Part shown: positions 51,328 through 64,000 of the stretch, piece after piece
Position numbering within the stretch: the first letter of the stretch is position 1
Layout: each line of letters starts with the position of its first letter
Source: Paramyrothecium sp. XJ0827
Taxonomy: Eukaryota; Ascomycota; Sordariomycetes; Hypocreales; Stachybotryaceae
Length of the DNA stretch: 64,000 nucleotides
NCBI GenBank assembly: GCA_020881915.1
Contig: JAJFPB010000004.1
Location: 4,340,001 to 4,404,000 of the forward strand
Reading direction: 5' to 3'
Notes under the pieces: generated by a model
Seen by the model: the letters and a program-made list of their open reading frames with translations, nothing else
Database searches by the model: none
Told to the model about the DNA's origin: nothing
Position numbers and translations under genes: made by a program

Positions 51328-54300
51328 GGAAAGTGTTTTGTGATTCTCTTGACGGGGAATGGACGGGGAATGGACAGCCAGGACCTGTTTCACGATGGAC
51401 GGCGTTGAATGAATTGCTTGGTCACAAGGACTAACCTTGTTGCAAGAATGGTGAAAGGCAGGAATCCCTTCTTGAAAGTATTGCTTGAGCTCGATTTGTC
51501 ACTTTCTGAATGCTGCAGCTCTATAATGTTATTATCGGCCTCGTTTTTGAGATTATCACGGTACTATGTGTCGTGCAAGTGAATGCTGGAACGCCAACTC
51601 CTATTCAACTGATTGCTCGCATGGACATTTTTTCAGTATATCGGGAAAGCCCTGTCTCATTTATTGTAAATCTCATTGAGACTCTACGGTCAAAGTTCGA
51701 GAGGTATATGCATCAACGTCTACGTTCGCGGGTGATCGAGATGGAGGAACGGTGGCTGATTCAGGTCGGTTCGTCTTATTCAGAAATGCGTCTGTCGTGA
51801 TGTCGCTATTTGCATTGGAAGGGTGTGAGGTTTTGCTTGACGATCCCGCAAAAGCTTGTAATCGACGAATCAGTAAACCAAAGGGTTTCCGGCACGGATA
51901 TTATAGGTACATGATGGCAAGACTTCCATTCAAGTTCCAAGTGGCGTCGCTCAAGCCGGCGATGTGGTCATCGATAGTGATTACTTCTGATGGTAGCTCT
52001 ATAGAGCAGGGACTTCAACATTAGCAAAGGGGTCCATTCTCATTGTCAGCAACTTGGCGCCATCGTTCTCGACTCGGTAGGTCGGCCGCGGCCACGATGC
52101 AATCATGGGCTTGAAAATATGGCGCTGGGATAGTTTTTCCATTGCCGCCTTCCTCCGTCTTCCGCCGTCAGCTGACGTGAAAGATGGGCTGAACGCTGGC
52201 ATTGGGAAGTGAAGCGCAGTCTGGTCGACGCGGCGGAGGGCGACGAAGTGTGAGCTGAACAGAGAAAGTCGGTGACCTACCTAGCCAACATTCGACTCTT
52301 TGTTGGGAGAATAAAGCAAAAGAAGAGTGCAAATCTGGTGGCGATGCCGACCTAGCGAGCCGCTCAGAGACATGGCGTTAAGTAAACCGGTTTTGCTTGT
52401 GCGCTCTCTCGCAAAACTACGAGAAAACACGATCACATGCTAGCTGCAAGTTGTCCCAAGGGGGCATCTTGCCAAGGCCTAGTTCCGAAATGGGCGTGAC
52501 TGCGGAGCGCGACATACATACGAATATGCTGAAGATCCTCTCGCAAAATTTGAAGCGCTTGGTGTGGTGCGATGCGACTTGCAAGAAGTCCCACAGAAGC
52601 TCCACGGAACAAGATGTGAGAGTGGCCTTTGACTCGCTGAGCGCGGGACCCTCCACCGACTGCCATGGCGCACACAAGCGGGTTATCTTGGCCGTCCAAC
52701 AGCAGGCTCGACAATTCTGTTGCCTGAACATGCAGAGGAGAAAAAGTGGACTGTTGAAATAAGCTCAGGATACCTTGGTGGTCAAAGATCTTGGACCAGA
52801 GGGGTGTGGGCGGGATTGGCTGCATTAGCGCGATCCTTTGGGGGCCCGGCATGGTCTGCCGTCCAGGAGGATTACAGTGTGGCTTGCCGCTAGTTCCACC
52901 GTGCCGTTTTGTTCTTTGCCAGGCACGCAACTTGACCCCGTATGGGGACAACACGATCGTCGCGGAGACGAGAAGCGTGGAGGTGGGGTGGGCTGGCTCA
53001 TGGTCGGGACAACGCGGACAGCATTCGGCCTGATCAGAGAGTGTATGTATCTTTGTAACGGAACCGAATTGCTGGGATTGAAGTAATCAGTCATACATGA
53101 TCCAACAAAACCAGATAGTGCAAGGGAAAAAATGTGAGTCTTATTGAGTAAAGTTGTGCGTGCTCGATGCATCCGAAACGAGATGCTCTGTGGCGCGACC
53201 AAAAAGGCAACATCTCGCTTGTGCATGCTCAATCAAAACGAATCTCGCACCGCGACGCTATTTGCTGGTCACAAGGCGTTACGGGCATACCGACGACGGG
53301 GATGGCATGACCACAAAGTATGGGACCGCATATCGACTGCATGGGAGGGCTGCATGCTCTTACTGAGGCATCGTGATGGCCGTGCGAGCGGTATTGTGCT
53401 AAAAGCGGTCGCTTCGAAACCCGAGGCTATTTGGAAGCTAGCCACGCTGTAGCAGCCTGACTCAGCGCGCGGTTGCGTCTGGAAGCGTCATGTCTTGGGT
53501 CCAGCGTGATGGACGCCCGGCCTTGTGGACTGCTGAGGCTGCGTCCAGCGCCCCGGCTCCGGCGAAGGTCTCACCAGACGACGGGGTTTCATTCTGGCTG
53601 CGCACTCGCATCGTATTGTTGGTTTCCGTTCTATTGCCGTGGAGAAAACAGAGTGCTTGGCTGCATTGCCAATGCGAAGAGGTCATGGATTGCGCGATTG
53701 TCGAAAAGGGTTCGGATCCCACTGGAGGTTGAGAATTCCCATCCTGAGGCACGAGGGACACAATGGACAGGTCAGCTGACCCCTCCTCTGGTTTGGTGCC
53801 GCATCCGTCCGGGGCCTCACCGTGCTTCACATTGCGCTGCGCTACGCTACCACTTGTCATCGTGATCCTAGCATTCTTCACCGTCAGGGGATTTTGCTGG
53901 CCCTTGCCATTGCCGGCGTTGTTACTTGCCTTACTCACCTAGGAAAACAGTCCCCATGGGCTTCATCCTCGTCAACAAGGGGCCGAGCGTCGCCAAGCTG
54001 GAGGAGCCGGACGGAATGCATTAGCACCCCTCCCCTTCCCCGGCCAGAACCAGGGCAGCGACCTGTCAGACTTCACCGGACCCTCGCTTTTCCAAACGCC
54101 CACAATATCCCTTCCCATCCCATCTCAATCAACTGGCAGTCGTCCATGCAGAGGTCGACGGCGAACGGCGCGACCCTACAGCGCGCTAGAGAGACGGGCG
54201 TGATTGGGCTTGGTGCATGCTTAAAACTAGCATTGGCTAGTGCTTCAGGAATTCGGTTGCCTAGACTAGATCATTGCAGCCGTTGGCGCCTTCCAGGGCA

Positions 54301-56392
54301 AAGCATCAATGATCGGGCATCAACCTCTAAGTGCGCTCGCGCTTCGGCTTCAATCCGTCGAGCATTGAGTTCACTCTCCTTTCTAGCGCCCAACTGGTCA
54401 ATTCCCAGATCGTGCTGCGGGGACAACCGTCACGCTGCGACACTCATTCGTCAATCCCGTCGGGAAACGGCGCCCTCGATCACTACGACAGTGGTCCTGA
54501 ACCTTGACATCGAAGTCGTGGTTGGTTAGCATTGTTGCCGCTCGCCACGCGAGGTGCAAGACAATCCACTCCTTAACCGTCTGTGCTGTAACTCCAGAGT
54601 CCAATTGACTTTCCCGACATCCTTTCCTCCGGAACCGGACAGAGACATCGACCCCAAGCGCTGCCACGAGATGATGCTCCATCACCCTGCGTCTCCATGG
54701 TGATCGTTGCCAGTACCCCAGTGGCCAGCTGCATGTCATTTCTGAAGCTCTCTGCTCGGTTTGGGAGCTCTGGAATAAGGAGATTGGTTAGTGAATTATG
54801 GAGACACATTCGTTCAGTTGGGCCAACGGCGGATCATGCTCCCACAGACCGCAACTTCCTTACCAAGGTCATCAAATCTCTAGCTTCATGACGTTGGCTT
54901 GGTCAGTCTCCAGTATGCTTCCAAGCTCAAACGTCCCCCGCATCTCTACCTCCACAATTCGCCATGCAGCAATTAACCATTGAAGTCAAAACGAGACGAA
55001 GCAAATGCTTCTTGGCGTAATAATCTTTCCTTGGCTCATGGCCAATATCCCCGTGTCCCTGGTCCATTCAACTGTCGAGGAATTCTGCTGCCTGCTTTCG
55101 GCGGTGGAGATTTGAGTGCACGCCAAGAGCCCATGTCTTGGGACTGGGCGTGCACCTATTGACGATCTTGGAAGTAAAAGTCTGCCGCATCGTTCTATCT
55201 CAGTTTGCACGTGGCCCAGGGTCGTCTCTCCCTACAGCCCTTTCCGGATCGTCAGCTCTCAGCAAAAAGCGCCGGGTGAAAGTCTCAGTCTTGTCATGAA
55301 TCCAAGGCCACGGCTCATCCCCTATTGTTGGGCTTTGTGTACGAGAAGGTTTTTTCTAGACCCATCAAGTTATGACGTACAAGCTTGCTAGAGATGATGG
55401 CCAAGGATGAGATGCAAGCGCCTCGACAGCCGTGGAAGTTTTGCGTGAGCTAGCCCTCATTGAAGCGCGCCAAGACGCGACGGACAGGGGGGCAACTATA
55501 CAGGGAATTTCCATACGCTCCTTCACGCACCATCTCGTGACACCACGCCACTCATGTTTAAACCGCCTCGAGTGAAGGCCGCGAACAATCGGTCCGAGCT
55601 AAGCCAAAGCCGATTACAGCTCAGCGGCTTCGAGCGGCAGCCAGCCTGACTCAAAATTCGCGGTTGAGACAGGGGGTGGAGCACGCACGGCACAAGGCCG
55701 GCGGAGGCCCATCAATCTCAGTAGGCTGTGGTCTAGTTCCATACTATTCCTCCGCAAAATGCGACAACCGTCGGCTGGGGAAAAGGCGGGTCATCTCACA
55801 AGCTCACTCCGGACGCTTGGGGCACTCAAATCCAACAACTTGGTATTCAGCGCAAGCAACCTGCTTACTTCTCGTGCTCTAGATGCCCGAGGCTCAGGAC
55901 CAACATGATTGCTGCACGCCCCCGTAGGCCAGGAATGGCGTGAGGGAACATTGGATGCAAATGTTGTGGGTTCCACGCGACCTTGCTTTTGGCCATCCAC
56001 AACGACCGTCTTGTCCCTATTCAGATCATCAGTGCTCCACTCACCCATGTTACTCTCATGTCTGCTCGGTCCAATGCGTCAGGGATGGATGGATGGATAC
56101 TGTGCAGCATGTACATCTCAACCCACTGACCGTGGAGCTCTGGACCGCCGAGCTCTTCCCCCATATCCCCATGCGATTCTGGTCAGGATTGTGGGGAGAT
56201 CTTCGGGCAAGCTGCTTGCAACTCAAATAGCCATTGAATTCCCCCTCTGAAGGCTCTGGTTCTTCTTACCTCGCTTTCTTGTTCTTCATCCCCTCGCCTC
56301 TGTCGTTCTGGGCAGTCAAATCAACACTGGCACTGAACCCCTACAGTGTCTTCACTTGAAACAGAATATCATTTTGCATCTAGTGCCACAAT
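51328..56392. other. 5 kb stretch without a supportable gene
   Basis: Many frames of 60-235 residues on both strands, but all either start at non-ATG codons, are Arg/Ser/Thr shadows, or are not extended by plausible splicing. None contains a known motif. Short GGAT repeats occur at about 56082-56097 and a pyrimidine-rich promoter tract precedes the sugar transporter. Could hold a non-coding transcript; nothing in the sequence proves it. Confidence 0.45.
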
Positions 56393-58654
56393 ATGGGTGT
56401 CGACGAGTATGTGCTGTCAAACATGACTCCCGTTTGTCCTGTCTAACCGAGATGCATAGAATCTCCCTCTCCCAAGCGCCTCGCGCTGGTGAGCATCTGG
56501 AGGAGAAGGGTGTGTCCGCCGCTGCACATGCCGAACTGAAGAGGAACCTGGAAGCCAAGTATGATAGGCCAGCCTTTATCCAAGCAGACTTATGCTGACT
56601 CTCCTCCAGGATCAAGAACCCTCTTGAAGGCATCCCTCGTGAGCAGTTGATGGCTGACGTTGCGAACTTTGTCGAGCGACACAATCTCCAAGACTACCAC
56701 CAATTATTCCGAAAGGGTGCTCTTGTGGCTCAGAACCCTCCCAATGCTGTCAATATCGATGGGGAGGAGCGTTTGACTGATGAAGAACTGAACTTCCTCG
56801 AGCGTGAGGTTACGCATAAATGGGACATGCCTAAGAAGCTGTTCCTGACTATCGCTACATGCTCCATCGGTGCCGCCGTTCAGGGATGGGATCAGACTGG
56901 TTCCAACGGTGCCAACCTGTGGATGCCGGGCTACTACGGCCTCAACCAAGAAACTACTGAGGGAACCCTCCTGCTCGGTCTTCTCAACGCCGGGCCTTAC
57001 CTTGGTAGCGCGTAAGTTCATCGGCAGACACAGCCATCTCGCGCAATGACTTTTACTAATTGCTTCATCAGTTTCATTGGCTGCTGGCTGTCCGACCCAA
57101 TCAACAACTACTTTGGTCGCCGAGGTGTCATCTTCTTTTCCGCTCACTTCTGTATCTGGCCTGTCATTGGCTCTGCCTTCTGCGAGACATGGGGCCAGCA
57201 AATGGCCTGTCGACTGCTCATGGGTATCGGTATGGGTGTCAAGGCATCGACCGTTCCCATCTACGCTGCTGAAAACTCGCCCGCTTCTATCCGTGGTGCC
57301 CTTGTCATGTCATGGCGTAAGTCGACTCGTACCTGTGGACAAGACATGAGCTTTGCTGACGCCAACATCTAGAGATGTGGACTGCCTTCGGTATCATGCT
57401 GGGAACTGCTTTCAACCTGGCCGTCTACCGCGTTGCAGACATCAACTGGCGTCTCATGCTGGGTGCCCCATTCCTTCCTGCCGTCCCCCTGCTGGTCATG
57501 ATCTACATGTGCCCCGAGTCTCCTCGTTGGTACATGAAGAAGAACCGCTACCTTGACGCCTGGAAGTCCATGGTCCAGCTTCGCCACCACCCTCTCCAGG
57601 TCGCTCGTGATATGTACTACATCAGCTCTCAGCTCGAGATCGAGAATGAGCTGATGGGCAAGAGCAACTACGCCACCCGCTTCGTTCAGCTCTTCACCAT
57701 CCCCCGTGTTCGCCGTGCCAACCTTGCTGCTTTCACTGTCATGATTGCTCAGCAGCTCTGCGGTATTAACATTATCGCGTTCTACTCTACCACCATCTTC
57801 AGCCAGTCTGGTCTCGATGACTTCAAGGCCATGATTGGTTCTTTCGGTTTCGGTCTTGTTAACTGGCTCTTTGCCTTCCCTGCCTTCTGGACCATCGACA
57901 CTGTAAGTTCTCCCTGCAGAGATCGTTCGAGAAGTGAAGCACATACTAATGAGTTCCACAGTTTGGTCGCCGAAGCCTTCTGCTCTTCACATTCCCTCAA
58001 ATGTTCTGGACTTTGCTGGCTGCCGGTCTCTGTACCCTCATTCCCATGGATGCTGGTGATGTTCGAACTGGTCTTGTCTGCTTGTTCGTTTTCCTCTTCG
58101 GCGGTAAGTCTCGGAACATTCCCTACTTTGAAGTGTCCATATGCTGATTTCACCTAGCCTTCTACTCTCCCGGTGAGGGTCCCGTCCCCTTCACCTATTC
58201 CGCCGAGGTGTACCCCCTGTCCCACCGTGAGACTGGCATGAGTTTTGCCGTGGCTACCTGCTTGTTCTGGGCCGCCGTCCTCGGTACATCTTTCCCCTTC
58301 ATCCTCAAGTCGTTCCAGACTGTCGGTGCCTTCGGTCTGTACGCCGGCTTCAACGTCCTCGCCTTCATCATGATTCTCCTCTGGGTTCCTGAGACCATGC
58401 AGCGCACTCTCGAGGAACTCGACTGGGTGTTCGCCGTTCCTACTACCAAGTTCATGCGCTACCAGCTCTTCGTCGCCGTGCCCTGGTGGTTCAAGCGTTA
58501 CGTCTTCTTCCAGCGCGACGCCACCAAGGAGCCCCTTTACAGCTTCGAAGCCGTCGCCGCAACCGCCACCAAGGCTGTTGGTCAGGGCCGTGCATCGAGC
58601 GCTGGAAACGACACCCCTCCCTCTTACGATGATGAGAAGAAGGCTGCCCTGTAA
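56393..58654 (+). CDS. MFS sugar transporter (sugar porter family)
   Basis: Seven exons: 56393-56406, 56460-56558, 56610-57011, 57072-57316, 57373-57902, 57962-58103 and 58158-58654; introns 51-60 bp. The first exon encodes MGVDE and joins [17 protein letters not shown]. The product is 642 residues with long cytoplasmic ends. Twelve-TM sugar porter landmarks: [13 protein letters not shown], a first-repeat [74 protein letters not shown] and [12 protein letters not shown]. Substrate is probably a hexose or polyol with proton symport; specificity cannot be told. It converges on the ABC transporter gene. Confidence 0.94.
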
Positions 58655-59209
58655 GCTCGGCAAAGCGTTCTGCATTTGGTTAAGGGCTTTTCCTGGTCCC
58701 GAACTCATTTTTACCATATTTTGTAGTAGCCGAGGAGCGGGGAGGTGCAGGAGGGTGATGTTAGTTGATACCCATAAACTCTCATTAAAGCCATGCTTTC
58801 GACATGGAAATACAATAAGTATGTTCAGACTACATCCCGATCCGCAATGTGATTTGTTTGCTTTTATGGTGGTGGCCGGCCCACAAGTGCAAACCGTAGG
58901 TGCGTAAGACGTCAACAGGTAACCCAAACCACAGCGACCGCTAAGATATGCTGTCTTTTGAGTGTGGTTTCTGTTTCGAAGTATCGAACTGAGGTCTTGT
59001 ACAGCTGTGCTTTCGGGCAGAAAAAGAACAGCCTAGTTATAGAGATTCGTGATTACAAAAAACTGCACTAGACTGAAGCAGAGACTTATGAGCACAAGGT
59101 AGACACTGATTGAAATGGGATTCTAAGGTATTGTTCTATTCCTGATACTGTGCTAAGAAAATGCCCGCTTGCGGATGAGATATGCTAATGCCAAAATAAT
59201 TGTATGTTT
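58655..59209. other. intergenic between convergent genes
   Basis: 3' flanks of the sugar transporter and the ABC transporter; no coding-like frame. Confidence 0.7.
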
Positions 59210-62200
59210 TCACTGCTCCTTCTCCCCCCTCGTCTTGTTTCCCCTCTTCCTCCACCGGCCCCTCACGAGCGTCAGCAGTCCCCACGCCAGCAGGCGATAC
59301 ACGACCGTGCACGCCGCCAGCGCGGCGACATGCCTCACGGGGTCGACGTCGAACTTGTACAGCTCGAGCACGTCCTGGCCCGTCTCGATGGGGCAGCGGC
59401 CGTCGGGCAGGCGCTGCTGGTCGGTGCATGTGAAGGTGACGCCGCGCAGGGAGTAGGGGGCGACGGCGAGCATGGCGTAGCGGATGGGCGAGAGGTAGTT
59501 GAAGGCGACGAAGAGGTCGGGCATGTCGATGGAGAGGACGCCGCCGATGCTGTTGGCGATGGCGAGGACGATGCCCATCAGGTTCACCGCGAAGCCTGTG
59601 TGGCCGACGAGCGTGTTGAACATGATGCCGAGGCTTTCGCCGCATGACGTGATGCCAAAGCAGGCAAAGGACGTGACGAAGTACATGGTCGCGGTGCGCG
59701 GGAGGCCGATGGCGAGGGCGCCGAGCACGCCGAACACCAGGCTCGTCAGGATCTCGAACGGCACCTCGAGGACGGTGTAGGACGCGAGGAAGGCCTGGAC
59801 GCCGTACACGCCGTCGTCGTCCTCGCGGTAGAAGACGTCGCGCTCGCCGGGGTACACGGCCACGTTCTGCAGCATGCCCACGAAGTAGACGGCGCCGATC
59901 TCCTGGACGAAGCCCATGCGGTTCTGGACCGAGTAGTAGTCGTTGCCGAGGGGCGCGAAGAAGAGGGCCAAGACGATGGCGATGCCGATGACCTGCATGA
60001 GGCGCGCGACAACGAGGGGCGGCTGACGCGCCGTGTTGATGGCCGCGCGGCGGACGAGGATCGGAAACGCGAGGGCGAGCGAGGCGGGCTTGCGGACGAG
60101 GGCTCCGAGCTCGGCAGGTGTGGAGAGGGAAGCTTTGTTGAACGACCTGCGGGGCTTGGAGGCGTGCGAGTGTGATTTCTGCAGTGGGTGCGGCGCGGAA
60201 GCCGTAGCCTCGTTGAGATTTGCGCCCAGCGCCGTTGATGGTTCGGCATCGTCTGCTCCGTGTGGTTCAGTTGGTTCCACGGCCTCCTCGATCCCAGGCA
60301 GTCGCTGCTCGGCGTCCTCCCCACCAAGCACTGGTCGAGTCTTCCAGCGCTCGACCAACTTCTGAACACGTTCACGACTTTCCGCCTCGCGATCCTCCTG
60401 CTGCAGGTCAATAGTGATCATGTCCAACGCGAAATCCGCCGGGTTCGTGTGCTGAGGGCAGTCGTAGCCTTGAGTCGCAAAGTATCCCAGCATGTTCCGC
60501 CCGGGTCCGGCGTAGACCGTCAAGCCACCTCTCGAGAGCAATAGAACATTGCCAAAGTGCTTGAACATGTCGGAACGGGCCTGGTGGATGGTTAGAATGA
60601 GCGTGCGGCCCTCGTTGGCCAGACCCTGCAGCACCTCCATGATGGAACTCGCGGTGAAGGCGTCTAGGCCAGATGTAGGCTCGTCAAGCAGAAGAATTCG
60701 AGGATCTGTAAGCACCTGCACGGCGATGGACACGCGTCGCTTCTCACCACCAGAAATACCTTTGACAAGCTCATTTCCAATCAGGTTGTCAGCACAGTCT
60801 TTCAGTCCCATCTTCATCAACACGTCCTCTGCCCGGCGGTTCTTCTCCTCTTTGCTCATGAACGAGGGCAAGCGTAGTCCAGCAGAGAACCGTAGCGTCT
60901 CCCTGACTGTCAAGGATGGTAGCAGAGCGTCGTCATCTTGGCAAACATAGGAACATACGGATCGAACCACAGAATCGGTGGGAATAGCGCCGTTGAAAGT
61001 CAGCTTTCCGGAAGGGCAGTACTTGGTTCCCACCGAGTTGCGAAGTCGCAGAGCCATTGAATTCAGCAGAGAAGTTTTTCCACTTCCCGAAGGTCCCATA
61101 ATCACGTTCAACGTGCCCGCCTCAAAGGTTGCGTCGATAGGATGCAAGATTGTCTTCCGCGGTAGTTTCTTGCCCCGCGCATTTCTCTTATCAAGACCCA
61201 GAGCGAAGTTGTCCAGCCCCAAGTCGATGGCCCGAACCTCAGTAATGGACTGGGCAGTCATCTTCTCCTTGCCAGCAGACAAGTCCTGGTCGGATGCACG
61301 GGAGCGAGCAATTGTGATCTCATGCTTGAGAAAGTGGAGACCAATGGTGGACAGGGCGACGAAAAAGACGATAAAGGCTGCCATGACACCTATGGGCTTC
61401 CACACCCAGTCCCTCGGAAAACCAAAGGCCTCCATGATGTTATCGCCGACGTACTGGGCACAGGCAGGATCGGATCGGCCACCGGGGGACGGACAATCGT
61501 AGAAATTGCCCTCGAATTCGTTGCCAGCATAAGCACCAAGAACGTAAAACTGTCTACGTTTAGCAGGTGCCCAAAACATTTCGATCTTATAAACTTACCG
61601 TATAGGTGATCCATTTCAACCACCTCACATATACTGGTAGTGTGTTGCTCTGAATGAACATGCCGCATGCCATGCTCTGCAAAGTATAGACAAGGTTCGC
61701 TATCAAACTCGCACCAGGGAAATCCCTCACTGTGGCGACACATGTCATGGCGCAGGTGACGGCGATATAATGGTTCAAAAGAGTGATGAGGAAGAAGATG
61801 AAAAACTTGGACACCTCGCGATCGAAGCCGGCCATAAAGTACATGATGACAGCAAAGAGGAAGGGTACCGGCAAGTCCTCAGTGAACAATCTCGCTAGTC
61901 GTCGCGACAGCATGAAAGCCGCAGCACTGACGCAGTTCTCTGACGACTCTCGATCGAAGGTGGGGATGTCGATGGTGAGGCGGTAGACTTCAAATAGCAA
62001 GATGAGGTAGCCTTGCAAAGCAGCTGCCGTATAGAGACCACCCTGTCGAGATCTGATTCCGGGAAGGTCGCCACCCAAGTCGAAAAAGATATAACCGCAA
62101 ACAATAGCCATGAAGATTGCCTCAGTAAGACATGCCGCCATGCCCATGGGGTCGCGATACGTGACCTTGAATGTCCGGTCGGTCAGGACGCGTACTTGGC

Positions 62201-63383
62201 GGAAGAAGCCGGCGTGCTGCTCTGCTTCAGGGTTGCGCTTCCTCTGGCCAACTTCGGTTGACTTGATGCCCGCGAAGCGAACGTCGCTCTCCTCGCCCCA
62301 TGCAGCTTTCAGCCTCTCCACGCGGGCCGTACTCTCCGCTTCGAGCTCCGGGGTACGGTTGTCTACTGCTGCTGTATCGATAATGAACTCTGCTGGGTTT
62401 ACAAATGGAGGCAATTGAAAGCCTTGGGCATCAAGCCATGGCAGACATTCGGCGGCAGGCCCTGAATACACTGGACTTCCCTTGGACAAGACGACAAGGT
62501 TATCGAATAGATCCCAGATTTCAGACCGAGGCTGATGGATTGTCGTTATGATGGTTCTGTTTTTCTGCGCGAGCATCTTAAGCGTCCGAATTAGTTGAAA
62601 GGCGCTTGTTGCATCGAGACCGGTGGTAGGCTCGTCAAGAAAGAGCACAGACGGGTTGGACAATAGCTGTACACCGATACTGACACGCCTCTTCTCACCG
62701 CCTGAGCATCCGCGATGAGTGCTATTGCCGATACGGGTGTCGGCACATTCCTTGAGGCCCAGCTCTCGAATGACCTCCTCTACCACACGAATCCGGTCCA
62801 CTTTGGTTGTCGAGCTCGGTAATCGGAGGTCAGCCGCATAGCGCAATGTCTCTCTAACGGTTAATGTAGGTAAGAGAACATCTTGTTGCATTACGTAGGC
62901 ATGTCGGACGGAGTGCACTCCCAGCTGGTCATTGAATAGTGTGAGGCCTTCTTCGGTTAGTCTCGAGCTCGTGATTCGCTCAGCCAAAGTGTTCAATAGC
63001 GTCGTCTTGCCGCTGCCACTGCCGCCGATGATGGCGGTCAGCGTCCCGGGCTTCAAGTCAGCATCGACGGAGTGGAGAAGCTTCTTCACCCGTGGTGTTG
63101 TCTTGAACTTGGCGGCGAAGAGCTCCGAGTACGTCGACGGTTCGAAAAATGAGGGCGCAGTATCCACCGAAACGGAGAGGTTACGGATCTGGATGTTGAC
63201 GGTCTCAACATCGTCGAGAGAAAGGTTGCCGGCACCGGACAGGGAGAATCGCCGCTCGCCAAGGCCCTGGCGGTTTGGTGGAGGCCCCAGCGACGTATCC
63301 CTAGAGCTAGCCTGCTCGATCTTATCGACATCAATGGCGACAGTCGGGGCATTTGGCTCGTCTTCTTGGTCTGCAGCGGTCAT
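59210..63383 (-). CDS. full-size ABCG-type transporter (NBD-TMD-NBD-TMD, WHITE-like)
   Basis: Two exons: 63383-61599 and 61549-59210, joined through a 49-bp intron (GTAAGT...GACAG); 1374 residues. The start is the ATG at 63383, since the frame upstream only has TTG. NBD1: Walker A GGSGSGKTTLLNTLA (about 120), CSGGEKRRVSIGVQ, VLFLDEPTTGLD. TMD1 follows with FFRQVRVLTDRTFKVTYRDP. NBD2: GPSGSGKTSLLNSMA, ISGGEKRRVSIAVQ, ILLLDEPTSGLD, then TMD2 with LVRRAAINTARQPPLVVARL. Both NBDs keep canonical Walker A Lys, signature and Walker B residues, unlike PDR-type transporters with a degenerate NBD1. It looks like a tandem fusion of two WHITE-type half transporters. Likely plasma membrane export of lipophilic compounds. 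Confidence 0.94.
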
Positions 63384-64000
63384 GATGGCGATAGGTAAGC
63401 GGAACAATGCAGGTGAAGTTGTGGTGTATCAGTGCTTCGACATTATGGCTGTTGCGGGTCTTGGTAGTTTGCAACTCTTTAGCAATTAGCTTTAGCGACT
63501 ATCGCTTGCGATGCAGTAGCATGGCCGTATTGTAAGAAAATGGAGCACAAGCTTTGAGGTTGGCGAAAGTAATCCCTCATGAATCCATCAGGAGACAGCG
63601 TGGCCAAGAGGGTTTCCAGCCGCGTGAGAAAAGGGTGCAAAGAATGTGCTCGTCTGCAGGAGTCACGACGCGGGTTTTGCCAGAAAATGAGAATGTTTCG
63701 GCAAATGACGAACCTCGTCCAGAATGCAACCTTATGATTAAGAGACCCCAGCAGATGTTCTAAGCGACGTAGCCTGCAGCAGGAGGAGCCTGTGTGGGTC
63801 TAGATCCAATATCCAGCACACCAGGGCTATAAGCAAAGTAGGCAGCCTATCGGGGGATTTTGTTTCGAGTCGAGATTGGGATCCAGACAGTTCAATCGTG
63901 GTAAATTGCTGGATTGCGGCGTACAAAACGGGAGAGATGCCGTCAGCGAAGGAGCCTGTCAACCACACTTCCAGTTTTCTGGTTGGCAGAAGAGGCCAAG
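63384..64000. other. upstream of the ABC transporter to the window edge
   Basis: Promoter side of the ABC gene. A minus-strand frame at 63738-63968 (non-ATG start) could belong to a gene reaching beyond the window, but I see no family and do not call it. Confidence 0.4.

Noticed and set aside
50533..51393. 286-residue minus-strand frame
   Set aside because: Antisense shadow of the conserved 259-residue protein; Val/Ala/Arg-rich and without a motif.
53462..53938. 158-residue minus-strand frame
   Set aside because: Starts at GTG; the first ATG is internal, and it shows no family resemblance. Possible but unsupported.
53822..54529. 235-residue plus-strand frame
   Set aside because: Starts at a non-ATG codon, Ser/Arg/Thr-rich, no motif and no splice-supported extension.
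58154..58927. 257-residue minus-strand frame
   Set aside because: Antisense to the last exon of the sugar transporter, which has clear conserved motifs.

Overview
The window is nuclear DNA of a filamentous ascomycete (Pezizomycotina, most likely Sordariomycetes). Genes are monocistronic and carry short introns (49-122 bp) with GTAAGT/GTGAGT-type donors and (C/T)AG acceptors. The protein families are typical of such fungi: HET-domain proteins, a Zn(II)2Cys6 regulator, a cutinase, a LysM protein, a rhamnogalacturonan acetylesterase, an A-T-TE NRPS-like enzyme and a full-size ABCG transporter. The enzyme set suggests a plant-associated or saprotrophic lifestyle; genus cannot be read from the sequence by eye. 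Start codons were placed at ATG only, and exon junctions were worked out by hand from splice signals and reading-frame continuity.

Layout. 0-5.3 kb: end of an uncharacterised fungal protein, a HET protein whose HET domain is interrupted by ankyrin repeats, and a secreted LysM protein. 5.3-11.5 kb: gene-poor, with a 9-bp repeat, a degenerate tRNA-like segment, a 36-bp coding repeat and a frameshifted gene. 11.5-15.6 kb: a six-exon Zn2Cys6 regulator and a secreted rhamnogalacturonan acetylesterase. 16.9-22.1 kb: an A-T-TE NRPS-like synthetase and an O-methyltransferase, divergently transcribed from a 0.74 kb shared promoter; a short-chain dehydrogenase lies 3.5 kb further on. Between them sit a Gly-rich mini-protein and a collectin-like H-type lectin. 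27.5-40.7 kb is a decay zone: a subtilisin relic whose catalytic Ser position holds Tyr, two related unknown proteins with a Cys/His-rich domain (one with an in-frame stop), a four-TM membrane protein with a one-base frame defect, and a HET gene that has lost its HET domain.

41-51.3 kb: conserved genes (TAP-like hydrolase, cutinase, DUF3140/TUDOR-like nuclear protein, ankyrin protein, two unknown proteins). 51.3-56.4 kb is a 5 kb stretch without a supportable gene. 56.4-63.4 kb holds a seven-exon sugar transporter and a two-exon ABCG transporter that converge.

The best candidates for undescribed biology are the NRPS-like/O-methyltransferase/dehydrogenase mini-cluster, the Gly-rich plus coiled-coil H-type lectin with its Gly-rich neighbour, and the HET protein with ankyrin repeats inside its HET domain.
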